A DNA stretch of 64,000 bases, taken from assembly GCF_900105165.1 (NCBI RefSeq), contig NZ_LT629740.1, positions 2,108,001-2,172,000 of the forward strand, given 5' to 3'. Position numbers and translations under genes: made by a program. Source of the DNA: Mucilaginibacter mallensis. GTDB taxonomy: Bacteria > Bacteroidota > Bacteroidia > Sphingobacteriales > Sphingobacteriaceae. Below are positions 55,459 to 64,000 of this stretch, piece by piece (positions within the stretch are counted from its first letter, which is position 1; each line of letters begins with the position of its first letter). The notes under the pieces are model-generated. The model searched no databases, had not been told where the DNA came from, and was given only the letters and a program-made list of their open reading frames with translations.

Positions 55459-55754
55459 TTTCACTGTTGTCCGGTAAACTTTTGTTTGCTATATAAAAAT
55501 GCCTTTTAGGGTTTCAAAAAGGCGTTTTTTTGTCTATTTCAAAAGCAAGCCCCCTAAAAACCGAGTACTTTATCCTCTTTTCAAAAACCGGCTGTCCGGT
55601 AAAAAGAAAGTAAATTTCCAGTATTCCGGCCATTTGACGCATTGTGAGTGCGCTATAGCCTCAAAAAAAGTTTTTAATGGAAAATATCGCAGCTATTTCT
55701 CAACCGGCTGTCCGGTAAAAGTTTTATTCAAAAGTTTACCGGACAACAGTGAAA
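55459..55754. mobile_element. Non-autonomous element with 26 bp terminal inverted repeats
   Basis: The perfect 26 bp arms are at 55459-55484 and 55729-55754. Inside, an 18-mer (ACCGGCTGTCCGGTAAAA) occurs twice, at 55587-55604 and 55703-55720. The core TGTCCGGTAAA occurs three times direct and once inverted. No transposase frame exists. The flanks resemble the two halves of a GTCAT-type palindrome, so insertion into such an element is likely. No clear direct target duplication is seen. Confidence 0.65.
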
Positions 55755-55792
55755 CAAGTTCAGCATGACATGGAGAGAGCAAAGGGAAACTA

Positions 55793-56254
55793 TTATTTCA
55801 AACTCTCAAAACTATATTGCGCCATGCTCCAAAATTCATCCAATGCAATAATTCTTGGTTTAAAGAAGGAGATCAATTGCGGCCAATCATTGCGGTTATA
55901 GATGTTTACATTATCCAGTTGGAGGTAAATGCGGCTGATGATTTTACCATATTCATCCTTATCATGCAAAGCCCAGATCCAATCCTCATTTAAATAACTA
56001 CCGAACATGGCTTTTAATTCCTTAAACTGTTCAAAAAAAAGCTCTTGTATGCCTATATCAGAATGAGTGATAACGATACCAATAGTAGCAAAGCGCTTAT
56101 CGGCCTCCATTTTAAAGTACAAATGTTTAATGCCGGTTTTGTAGTTTACCCAGTTTACCTTTAAGCCATCGGCAGATAATTGCGGAGAGATATATTGCCC
56201 GAATGCTGTCCAGAACGCCTGCTGTATTTGTGATGCTTCATCTTTTGAATACAT
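55793..56254 (-). CDS. DUF4268 domain protein
   Basis: This 153 aa protein matches DUF4268. The N-terminus is SQIQQAFWTAFGQYISPQ, then NWVNYKTGIKHLYFKM. In other proteins DUF4268 sits at the C-terminus of restriction/nuclease-like proteins, but here it stands alone without a catalytic domain. The C-terminal sequence (IALDEFWSMAQYSFE) is helix-like. It lies between the inverted-repeat element and a GTCAT-type repeat, so local transfer or rearrangement is possible. I assign no function. Confidence 0.75.
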   Translation of the reverse strand: MYSKDEASQIQQAFWTAFGQYISPQLSADGLKVNWVNYKTGIKHLYFKMEADKRFATIGIVITHSDIGIQELFFEQFKELKAMFGSYLNEDWIWALHDKDEYGKIISRIYLQLDNVNIYNRNDWPQLISFFKPRIIALDEFWSMAQYSFESLK

Positions 56255-56272
56255 GATGATTAATTATTCTTC

Positions 56273-56368
56273 TTGTCATTTCGAACGAGGTACGAGGGGA
56301 AATCTTCTGCGCTATGCAAAGCGAAAATGCATAGCGCAGAAGTTCTCTCAAATCGTTCGAGATGACAA
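56273..56368. repeat. GTCAT-type cruciform repeat
   Basis: The outer arms at 56273-56288 and 56353-56368 match at 15 of 16 positions. The inner 15 bp arms at 56304-56318 and 56328-56342 are perfect. It lies between two minus-strand genes. Confidence 0.85.
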
Positions 56369-56370
56369 TT

Positions 56371-58539
56371 TTATTTACCAGAAACCGCAAAATCCATACT
56401 CAGTTTACTATCCTGCGAATTACTGCCTAATATCAATTTATAATTTCCCGGGTATATCTTCCACTTATGTGTTGCCAGGTCCCATTTTTGTAATTCGCTT
56501 ACAGGTATTTTTATGGTAACTGATTGCTCATCACCTTTAGCTACTGAAATGCGTTTAAATGATTTCAGCTCCTTAAAAGGCATGCGGTCAACTTGTGGAT
56601 ATTCAATGTAGGCCTGTAGTACTTCATCGCCATCGACAGCGCCTGTGTTTTTAACTTTTACTGTGGTTGTTAATGTATCGGTGGATTTGTAATTGGTTTT
56701 CAAGCCATCCTGTAACGTATAAGCAAACGAGGTATAGCTCAACCCAAAACCAAACGGATATTGCACCGGGCCGTCATAATAGCGGTAAGTATGGCCTTTC
56801 ATATTATAATTATTATAATCAGGCACATTATTGATAGACTTATAAAAAGTCAACGGTAAATGCCCCGACGGGGATACTTTTCCAAATACAATATCAGCCA
56901 AAGCATTACCGCCCTGCTCTCCAGGATACCAGGCCAGTATTATGGCATCAGCATAGGGTGCTATGGCATCTACATCAATATCACTTCCGGCAGTAATTAC
57001 TGCAATAATGGGTTTATGATCGGCTTTACGCAATTGCTTCATATAGGCTATTTCACTCGCAGGCAAACTCAAATCTTTTTTATCACCACCTGATGCAGAT
57101 AGAAATGCATCACCAGCTTCGCCTTCCAAAACCGGTGATAAACCCATAACTGCTATAGTAACATCCGCATTACCTGCCGCCCATATGCCGCCAAAGTGGG
57201 TAGTATCAGTGTAATTACAGCCCAGGTCATAATCAACGCTGGTGCCGGGGCCAACTGCCGCGGTTATGCCCTCAACAAAATTTACCACTTTATTGCTCAC
57301 GCCATGATAATTGGCTACCATAGGGTCATATGCAGCAGCATTTGGGCCAACCACCATAATGCTGGAATACTTGCTTTTATTTAGTGGTAAAATATTGTTG
57401 TCATTTTTAAGCAATACCATTCCTTGTTGGGCAACTTTACGGGCGAGGGCTATATGTGCCGCATTGTGTACACTATCTGCACCATAGCTATGATAAGGCA
57501 CAGTATTTTGATCATCATAAAAGCCAAGTTTAAATTCTGTAAGTAATAGGGTAGTAAGCGCCTGGTCAACCTCTTTTTCTGTTAATAGCTTTTGATTGAT
57601 GGCTTCAATGATATCCTCTTGCAAAACTGTAGAGCAATCAAGGTTGACACCTGCTTTTATAGCTGCCGCTGCGGTTTCAACCGGGCCTTTCAGGGTTTTA
57701 TGAGTCCCATAAACATCATTTAGCGCACCGCAATCCGTTACTACATGGCCTTTAAAGCCCCATTCTTTTCTCAAAATATCAGTGAGCAGGGTTTTGTTGA
57801 TGGAATTCGGAACACCATTTATACGGTTATAGGCAGACATTACCGAATTTACCTTAGCATTAACCACTAAAGCATGGAAAGCATACAGGTAAGTTTCGCG
57901 GAGGTCCTTTTCATCAACGTGGGCATCAAAATAATCGCGGGTGGCTTCCGGGCCGCTGTGTACGGCAAAGTGTTTGGCTGTGGCCGATACTTTCAGGTAT
58001 TTAGGATCATCGCCCTGTAAACCCCTTACAAACGCCGAGCCCATGGTTGCCGTTAAATAGGGATCTTCACCATATGTTTCCTGCCCGCGGCCCCATCGGG
58101 GATCGCGGAAGATATTAATATTGGGTGTCCAGAAAGTGAGTCCCATATATTGTAAATGATGATACTGGGCTATAGCCAGGTTATATTTTGCCCTGGCTTC
58201 AGTTGATATTACTGTTGAAACCTGCTTTAATAAGTCGTTATTAAACGTTGCTGCCATACCAATGGCCTGTGGAAATATAGTGGCTTCACCTGCACGGGCA
58301 ACACCGTGTAAGGCTTCGTTCCACCAATTGTAGGCAGGTATGCCCAATCTTGGCACCGCCTGGCTGTTATAGCCCAGCAGCGCTACTTTCTCTTTTAGTG
58401 TTAGCCGCGATACCAGGTCCTTGGCCCGGACTTCCATGGGTTGGGTAGCATCTTTATAAATTAATTTGTCCTGAGCTGAGGCAGTGTTGAATGTAATAGC
58501 AGCCAATAAACAGGTAAAAAAAGTAGATTGTATTTTCAT
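56371..58539 (-). CDS. Glycoside hydrolase family 3 (beta-xylosidase-like)
   Basis: This 722 aa secreted enzyme begins with a signal peptide (CLLAAITFNTASAQ). GH3 domains in order are an N-terminal TIM-like domain with WWNEALHGVARAGEATIFPQ near residue 72, the nucleophile region VVTDCGALNDVYGTHK near residue 273, a sandwich domain, and a C-terminal fibronectin III-like domain. The WWNEALHGVAR motif is typical of beta-xylosidase-like members. It is divergent from an SMP-30 gene, suggesting sugar catabolism. Confidence 0.92.
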   Translation of the reverse strand: MKIQSTFFTCLLAAITFNTASAQDKLIYKDATQPMEVRAKDLVSRLTLKEKVALLGYNSQAVPRLGIPAYNWWNEALHGVARAGEATIFPQAIGMAATFNNDLLKQVSTVISTEARAKYNLAIAQYHHLQYMGLTFWTPNINIFRDPRWGRGQETYGEDPYLTATMGSAFVRGLQGDDPKYLKVSATAKHFAVHSGPEATRDYFDAHVDEKDLRETYLYAFHALVVNAKVNSVMSAYNRINGVPNSINKTLLTDILRKEWGFKGHVVTDCGALNDVYGTHKTLKGPVETAAAAIKAGVNLDCSTVLQEDIIEAINQKLLTEKEVDQALTTLLLTEFKLGFYDDQNTVPYHSYGADSVHNAAHIALARKVAQQGMVLLKNDNNILPLNKSKYSSIMVVGPNAAAYDPMVANYHGVSNKVVNFVEGITAAVGPGTSVDYDLGCNYTDTTHFGGIWAAGNADVTIAVMGLSPVLEGEAGDAFLSASGGDKKDLSLPASEIAYMKQLRKADHKPIIAVITAGSDIDVDAIAPYADAIILAWYPGEQGGNALADIVFGKVSPSGHLPLTFYKSINNVPDYNNYNMKGHTYRYYDGPVQYPFGFGLSYTSFAYTLQDGLKTNYKSTDTLTTTVKVKNTGAVDGDEVLQAYIEYPQVDRMPFKELKSFKRISVAKGDEQSVTIKIPVSELQKWDLATHKWKIYPGNYKLILGSNSQDSKLSMDFAVSGK

Positions 58540-58652
58540 TGATGATTTTAAAGAAGGTTAAACTTAGTTAGAAAATATTTATTTGTACAGTACATTAATC
58601 TTTAATTAGCATTTACTTTAGCAGAATAATTCACAGCCATCTACCTTGAAAA

Positions 58653-59549
58653 ATGAGAGTCAACTATAAATTATTAATAGCGGCATTTTTTGCCCTTTCA
58701 ACTTGCTCTGTATCAGCACAAAACATTGCTTTATATGATACTACTGCCAAAGCGTATTTAATAGCCAAACAATTCAGCTTTACCGAGGGCGTATCTGTAA
58801 ATAAAAAAGGTGATGTTTTTTTTACCGATCAGCCCAATAATAAGATCTGGGAGTATGATACCAATGGCAAGCTGACGCTGTTTTTAGATAGCGCGGGTAG
58901 ATCGAACGGAATGTATTTTGACAATAAAGGCAATTTGGTTACCTGTGCCGATGAGCACGACCAGTTATGGTCTATCAGTCCTAAAAAGAAAATAAAGGTT
59001 TTAGTGACCAATCTGAACGGTAAGCTGATGAACGGCCCAAATGATATCTGGATAGATGCTAAAGACGGTATCTACATGACCGATCCTTATTACCAGCGTG
59101 ATTACTGGACAAGAAAAACATCCGACCTGGATGGCGAAAAAGTTTACTATCTGCCCAAAAACAGCAAACAACCTGTTGCGGTTGACGCGACCCTTAAAAA
59201 GCCTAATGGTATTGTAGGCACGCCCGACGGCAAGTACCTGTATGTTGCCGATATCGGCGCAAACAAGACCTACAAGTTCACCATTAATGCCGATGGCACT
59301 TTAAGTAATAAAACACTGGCTGTAAACCAGGGCTCGGATGGGATGACGCTGGACGAAAAAGGGAATATCTACCTGACCGGAAAAGGCGTAACCATTTACA
59401 ATCCGCAAGGCGAAAAGATTGGCCACATAGCTATTGATGAACCATGGACAAGCAATTTATGCTTTGGAGGGAAGGATAAGGATGTGTTATTTATCACCGC
59501 ATCTACCGCGTTTTATTGCATAAAAATGAATGTAAAGGGAGTGGAATAG
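58653..59549 (+). CDS. SMP-30/gluconolactonase-family protein
   Basis: This 298 aa secreted six-bladed beta-propeller protein has a signal peptide (LLIAAFFALSTCSVSAQ). MNGPNDIWIDAKDGIYMTDPYY near residue 128 and KPNGIVGTPDGKYLYVADIG near residue 184 are the metal-site blades. The family includes lactonases such as gluconolactonase. It is divergent from the GH3 gene, so it could hydrolyse a lactone made after sugar oxidation. Confidence 0.88.
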   Translation: MRVNYKLLIAAFFALSTCSVSAQNIALYDTTAKAYLIAKQFSFTEGVSVNKKGDVFFTDQPNNKIWEYDTNGKLTLFLDSAGRSNGMYFDNKGNLVTCADEHDQLWSISPKKKIKVLVTNLNGKLMNGPNDIWIDAKDGIYMTDPYYQRDYWTRKTSDLDGEKVYYLPKNSKQPVAVDATLKKPNGIVGTPDGKYLYVADIGANKTYKFTINADGTLSNKTLAVNQGSDGMTLDEKGNIYLTGKGVTIYNPQGEKIGHIAIDEPWTSNLCFGGKDKDVLFITASTAFYCIKMNVKGVE

Positions 59550-59748
59550 TCATTGGTCATTGTGTCATTAGTAATTTGTTAGTAATGATGTTCAGATGAT
59601 TGAAAACCAAAGTTTAATTACTGATGTTATGTGTAAATTAACCATTGATTATCAATAACTAATGGCGACAAAAGGGCAGGTGAAATAATTTTTAAATGCC
59701 AATTTTTCAGAGTTGGATCATTGGTCGACTTTTTGAATAGTACTTATC

Positions 59749-62355
59749 ATGAATTTTAACAACTTTACCATAAAAGCACAGGAGGCCGTGCAAAAGGCTT
59801 CCGAAATTACAAGCGGCAATCAGCAGCAGGCTATTGAGCCGGCGCACTTGCTTAAAGGCTTGTTATTGGTTGATGAAAACGTTATATCCTACTTATTAAA
59901 AAAATTAAACGTTAACCTCAACCGGTTAAACGATATACTCGATCAGCAAATAGCATCGTACCCTAAGGTTAGCGGCAGTGATGTGTATTTGTCGTCGGCT
60001 GCTAATGCAGTACTGCAAAAAGCGCAATCCTATCTTAAAGAATTTAAGGACGAATTTGTATCAGTGGAACATATCCTATTGGGCATTTTAGCTGGTAATG
60101 ATAAAACCAGCAGCGCTTTAAAGGATTTTGGTGTAAATGAAAAGGATCTTAAAAAAGCCATCATCAGCTTACGCGGTGATAGCAAGGTAACTGATCAGAA
60201 TGCCGAAGCTACTTATAATGCCCTTAACAAATATGCCCGTAACCTGAATGAATATGCCGAATCGGGCAAATTGGATCCTGTTATTGGCCGTGATGAGGAG
60301 ATCAGGCGGGTGATACAAATCTTATCGCGCCGTACAAAAAATAACCCTATTTTGGTTGGTGAACCAGGCGTTGGTAAAACTGCAATCGCTGAGGGGATCG
60401 CCTTTAGGATTATTAAAGGTGATGTGCCTGAAAGCTTAAAATCAAAGACTGTTTATTCGCTGGATATGGGCGCGCTGATAGCAGGCGCCAAGTATAAAGG
60501 AGAGTTTGAAGAAAGGCTGAAATCAGTTATAAAAGAAGTGATTCAGGCCGATGGCGAGATCGTATTATTTATTGATGAGATCCACACTCTGGTAGGCGCT
60601 GGTGGAGGCGATGGCGCTATGGATGCCGCCAATATATTAAAGCCCGCCCTTGCCCGTGGCGAATTAAGGGCCATTGGTGCAACCACTTTAAACGAGTACC
60701 AAAAATATTTTGAAAAAGATAAAGCCTTGGAGCGCCGTTTCCAAATGGTGCTGGTTGATGAGCCGGATACCCAGGATGCTATCTCAATCCTGCGTGGATT
60801 GAAGGAACGTTATGAAGCACACCATAAAGTGCGGATAAAAGACGAAGCTATTATTGCCGCCGTTGAAATGTCGCAGCGTTATATTGCCGATAGGTTTTTA
60901 CCGGATAAGGCTATCGACTTAATGGATGAGGCTGCCAGTAAACTGCGTTTGGAAATGGATTCCGTACCGGAAGCTGTTGATGAACTTGAACGCCGTATAA
61001 TGCAGTTGGAAATTGAGCGTGAAGCTATTAAACGTGAAAAAGATACAGTTAAGGTTAAGTCATTAAGCGAAGAGATCGCCAACTTATCATCAGAGCGTGA
61101 TTCATTACGTGCCAAATGGCAGGGTGAAAAAGACCTGGTAGATGGCATCAACCTAAAAGTTGAACAGATAGAGAACTACAAACTGGAAGCCGATCAGGCC
61201 GAACGTGCCGGGGATTATGGCAAGGTAGCTGAATTACGCTACGGAACCATTGTTAAGGCACAGGCAGAAGTAGAGCAATTAAAAGCCGCACTGCTTGAAA
61301 ATCAGGCCGACAGCCGTATGCTTAAGGAAGAAGTCACTGCTGATGATATTGCTGGCGTTGTTTCACGGTGGACTGGCATCCCGGTTTCAAAAATGATCCA
61401 AAGCGAACGTGAAAAATTGCTGAATCTGGAAGATGAGCTGCACAAACGTGTAGCAGGACAGGAGGAAGCTATTGAAGCAATAAGTGATGCTATCAGGCGG
61501 AGTCGTGCCGGTTTGCAGGATAAGCGCAAGCCAATTGGCTCATTCATATTTTTAGGTACTACCGGTGTTGGTAAAACCGAGCTGGCTAAGGCCTTAGCCG
61601 AATACCTGTTTAATGATGAGCAGGCTATGGTGAGGATAGATATGAGCGAATACCAGGAACGCCATGCCGTTTCAAGATTGATAGGAGCGCCTCCGGGCTA
61701 TGTGGGTTATGATGAAGGCGGGCAATTGACCGAAGCCGTTCGTCGCCGTCCATATAGTGTGATCTTGTTGGATGAAATCGAAAAAGCGCACCCGGATGTA
61801 TTCAATATCCTGTTACAGGTTTTGGATGATGGTCGTTTAACAGACAATAAAGGCCGTGTGGTGAACTTTAAGAACACTATTATCATCATGACCTCAAACA
61901 TCGGCTCACATATTATACAGGAGAATTTTGAGAACCTTGAAGATGAGAACCGCGACGCTATCATCGCCAAAACTAAAAATGAGCTGTTCGAGTTGTTGAG
62001 AAAAACCATCCGTCCGGAGTTTTTGAACAGGATTGATGAGATCATCATGTTTACACCGCTTACCCGCGATGAAATAGGCGACATTGTGAAACTGCAATTC
62101 AAACATGTGCAACAAACTTTGGCCGAAATGGGTATCACACTTGATGCATCAGATGAAGCATTAGACTGGTTGGCACAGCTGGGTTACGACCCGCAATTAG
62201 GAGCAAGGCCATTGAAGAGGGTTATCCAAAAGAAGATCCTGAACGAGTTATCAAAACAGATCCTCGCCGGAAAAATCGACAAGGATAGCAGGATCAAGCT
62301 GGATATGTTTGATAATAACTTTGTATTCCTGAACTCACCTGAATTGGTTGATTAA
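59749..62355 (+). CDS. clpB: Chaperone ClpB
   Basis: ClpB is the disaggregase AAA+ ATPase that rescues aggregated proteins with DnaK. The protein is 868 aa. The N domain spans about residues 1-145. The first Walker A (GEPGVGKT) is near residue 204 with [13 protein letters not shown] near residue 270. The middle coiled coil spans about residues 400-530, and the second Walker A (GTTGVGKT) is near residue 603. The C-terminal oligomerisation domain is complete ([13 protein letters not shown]). No CIRCE-like or sigma32-like site was evident upstream. It ends at a strong bidirectional terminator. Confidence 0.97.
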   Translation: MNFNNFTIKAQEAVQKASEITSGNQQQAIEPAHLLKGLLLVDENVISYLLKKLNVNLNRLNDILDQQIASYPKVSGSDVYLSSAANAVLQKAQSYLKEFKDEFVSVEHILLGILAGNDKTSSALKDFGVNEKDLKKAIISLRGDSKVTDQNAEATYNALNKYARNLNEYAESGKLDPVIGRDEEIRRVIQILSRRTKNNPILVGEPGVGKTAIAEGIAFRIIKGDVPESLKSKTVYSLDMGALIAGAKYKGEFEERLKSVIKEVIQADGEIVLFIDEIHTLVGAGGGDGAMDAANILKPALARGELRAIGATTLNEYQKYFEKDKALERRFQMVLVDEPDTQDAISILRGLKERYEAHHKVRIKDEAIIAAVEMSQRYIADRFLPDKAIDLMDEAASKLRLEMDSVPEAVDELERRIMQLEIEREAIKREKDTVKVKSLSEEIANLSSERDSLRAKWQGEKDLVDGINLKVEQIENYKLEADQAERAGDYGKVAELRYGTIVKAQAEVEQLKAALLENQADSRMLKEEVTADDIAGVVSRWTGIPVSKMIQSEREKLLNLEDELHKRVAGQEEAIEAISDAIRRSRAGLQDKRKPIGSFIFLGTTGVGKTELAKALAEYLFNDEQAMVRIDMSEYQERHAVSRLIGAPPGYVGYDEGGQLTEAVRRRPYSVILLDEIEKAHPDVFNILLQVLDDGRLTDNKGRVVNFKNTIIIMTSNIGSHIIQENFENLEDENRDAIIAKTKNELFELLRKTIRPEFLNRIDEIIMFTPLTRDEIGDIVKLQFKHVQQTLAEMGITLDASDEALDWLAQLGYDPQLGARPLKRVIQKKILNELSKQILAGKIDKDSRIKLDMFDNNFVFLNSPELVD

Positions 62356-62401
62356 GTGAGTAGTTGATTAGGTTAAAGTTTAATCATCAAGACAAAACAT
62401 A

Positions 62402-62432
62402 AAAAGAGCCGCCTTATAAGGGCGGCTCTTTT
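62402..62432. terminator. Bidirectional terminator after clpB
   Basis: AAAAGAGCCGCC (62402-62413) pairs perfectly with GGCGGCTCTTTT (62421-62432). The A-run and T-run allow termination of clpB and of the convergent repeat-rich gene. Confidence 0.9.
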
Positions 62433-62457
62433 GCGTTAATATCAATCTTTAACAGAT

Positions 62458-64000
62458 CTATTTTTTATCCTGCTTCTCATTTTTTGTTTGAGGCTTCGGC
62501 TGTGGCTTGGTTACAGGAGCTCTTCTTTGGCCGCCATATGGCTGATTCTGATTCATTCCGCCATGACCGTTATTTGAGGACGGGGTTACACTTCCTGTAC
62601 CTTTAGGTACGCTCATTCCTGAATTTTGGTTAGGTGTATTACCAGTTCCTGTTCTTGCATTCGGATTGTTGTAAGCGGGCCTTGGAGTTGCAGTATTCGT
62701 GCCCGGGTTTTGGTTAACCGTATTGGTATTATTAGTAGCAGGCCTTGTGTTTTGATTATTGTAGGCTGGTCTTGGAGTTGTGTTGTTCACAGCCGGATTT
62801 TGGTTAACAGTATTTGTGTTACCAGCGGCTGGTCTTGTATTTTGATTATTATAACCACCTCTTTGATTGCCATTGTTACCCGCAGGGTTAGCATTTGGCC
62901 TTTGATTAGGTGTAGCAATCACGCTTTTTTCAGGAGCTCTTGGTGCTGCGAAATTCATTGGCTTATTGCCATTGGCTGGTGAAGCAAACTGATTTTTGTC
63001 GTTTCTTGCTGCACGCTGGTTCCTGATCTGATCGGGAGTTTGCTGTATGCGGGGCTGGCGTTCCGCCTGTAATTCCTGTGGCAAAGGCTTGGCTATAACA
63101 CCGCCTCTGCCGTTAAAGCTGCTGCTGTTCCTGGCTGGTTGGTTTACTATAACCGTGTTATTAACATAGGTGTTATGTATGTTCACACTAACCCTTACTA
63201 CCGCGGTATTGTAGTGGTAATGACCGCTCCGCCATTCACCACCGTAATAACCATGGCCACCATAACCATAGCCATAATAAATACCGCCGTAATAGCCTAC
63301 GCTGGTACCCCAGTATCCGGAATGATAATAATAACCAAAGCCATTGAACGACCAGTAAGCCGGCGTCCACAAAAGCCCTTCTGACGGCGGTGCCACCCAC
63401 ACACCCGGAACCCAATAATATCCCCTGGCATCAATGCTGTAAGCCCAATAGCCGGGCTGCCATAAATAACCATCCTGCGGGCATTCAGGTTGATCGTAGG
63501 TAGGCAAAGCTGGCGGTGGTACAGTAGCAGTAACTGCCGTATCTACCGGTGTGGTATCATCCGTTTGCTGCTGGGTATTATCAGGTGGTGCGCTCAGGTT
63601 ATTGAACCAGCCAAACTGCTGGCACCTGTCAAGATTAGCCATATTATTCTGCGATATCCATTGTGCTTCAAGACTTTGGTCGCCACCTGCACCATGCGGG
63701 TTATTATAATATAGCTTGTTCTGGTCTACATTATAAATAAAAGTATAAACAGGCACAACAGTACCGAATACCTTAGTAGTTTCCTGCAATTGGTACTCGT
63801 TTCCGTTTGAAGGGTCGGTTTGTGTAATTACATAAGCATTATGGCCCATTACATGCTTGTATTGTTTTTGCACAATGATGGTATTGGTTACCAGGTCAAT
63901 AAGCGCATTTTTAAATAAGATCGCAGTATCGCTGTTAGCTAAAACTTCCTGACCGTTTTGTGCATCAACTATATAAATTGTTGCTACGGGGTAATTATCA
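62458..64000 (-). CDS. Partial YXWXPGYW/Asn-rich repeat envelope protein
   Basis: This reads in frame to the window edge, so the 5' end is missing; 514 codons are visible. GTG at 63873 is only an internal alternative start. The N-terminal half (EYQLQETTKVFGTVVPVYTF) precedes a Tyr/Gly/Trp-rich block with repeated YLWQPGYW, YYWVPGVW and LLWTPAYW motifs. The C-terminal part is rich in Asn, Gln and Pro, with about three copies of a 30 aa unit (TPRPAYNNQNTRP). The C-terminus is lysine-rich (KNEKQDKK). Such proteins are probably surface-exposed and disordered in the tail; no function is assigned. Confidence 0.75.
   Translation of the reverse strand, partial: DNYPVATIYIVDAQNGQEVLANSDTAILFKNALIDLVTNTIIVQKQYKHVMGHNAYVITQTDPSNGNEYQLQETTKVFGTVVPVYTFIYNVDQNKLYYNNPHGAGGDQSLEAQWISQNNMANLDRCQQFGWFNNLSAPPDNTQQQTDDTTPVDTAVTATVPPPALPTYDQPECPQDGYLWQPGYWAYSIDARGYYWVPGVWVAPPSEGLLWTPAYWSFNGFGYYYHSGYWGTSVGYYGGIYYGYGYGGHGYYGGEWRSGHYHYNTAVVRVSVNIHNTYVNNTVIVNQPARNSSSFNGRGGVIAKPLPQELQAERQPRIQQTPDQIRNQRAARNDKNQFASPANGNKPMNFAAPRAPEKSVIATPNQRPNANPAGNNGNQRGGYNNQNTRPAAGNTNTVNQNPAVNNTTPRPAYNNQNTRPATNNTNTVNQNPGTNTATPRPAYNNPNARTGTGNTPNQNSGMSVPKGTGSVTPSSNNGHGGMNQNQPYGGQRRAPVTKPQPKPQTKNEKQDKK

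Noticed and set aside
55499..55768. An 89-codon frame inside the inverted-repeat element
   Set aside because: It covers repeat sequence and one terminal arm. It looks nothing like a transposase.

Overview
This 64 kb window is chromosomal DNA from a member of the Bacteroidetes, most likely family Sphingobacteriaceae (Mucilaginibacter or Pedobacter type; inferred from gene content and style, not from a search). The evidence is moderate-to-low GC, TAnnTTTG promoter boxes placed just before starts, many Bacteroidetes-style lipoproteins and secreted proteins, a TolC/adaptor/RND operon led by TetR, a PorE-like OmpA protein, the QueE, MtaB and Lgt variants, and many dispersed palindromic repeats. 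Most genes are core housekeeping genes in short operons on both strands. I saw no tRNA, rRNA, CRISPR array, prophage or intact insertion sequence.

Layout. 0-6 kb: a Ppx/GppA phosphatase, ubiX, a PH-domain membrane protein, mtaB, then lgt-gtrA-inositol monophosphatase with overlapping ends. 6-8.2 kb: Nfu iron-sulfur carrier and purB on the minus strand. 8.3-15 kb: a TetR regulator with a perfect inverted repeat over its own promoter, followed by a TolC-adaptor-RND efflux operon. 15-25.6 kb: DUF4126, a second TetR, OsmC with an SpmA/SpmB-fusion transporter, DinB-like, PorE-like, queE, a lipoprotein, a Rieske ferredoxin, folD and lepA. 25.7-36 kb: a Y-family polymerase, WbqC, an LpxL/HtrB-type acyltransferase, a GT2 glycosyltransferase, a mechanosensitive channel, aroQ, xerD, prmC and ribD. 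36-45.8 kb: EamA, YigZ, mgtE, bioB, a zinc-ribbon protein, a secreted SAM hydrolase, an AurF-like diiron protein, an M3 peptidase and a lipoprotein. 47-64 kb: PIN-PhoH, FUSC, ppc, DUF4142, DUF763, DUF4268, a GH3 xylosidase-like enzyme, SMP-30, clpB, and a repeat-rich envelope protein cut by the window edge.

Non-coding structure is the least ordinary part. The 1.3 kb gap at 45.75-47.05 kb has no credible protein gene. From about 46,240 to 46,829 it holds an internally repetitive, hairpin-rich stretch that ends in a strong intrinsic terminator, and I propose it as a large structured non-coding RNA. Several families of short palindromic repeats are scattered between genes: six copies of a GAGACGCAA/TTGCGTCTC palindrome, C-rich elements on both sides of lepA, and GTCAT-ended elements. 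A roughly 300 bp non-autonomous element with 26 bp terminal inverted repeats appears to be inserted into one of the GTCAT-ended elements at 55.4-55.8 kb.
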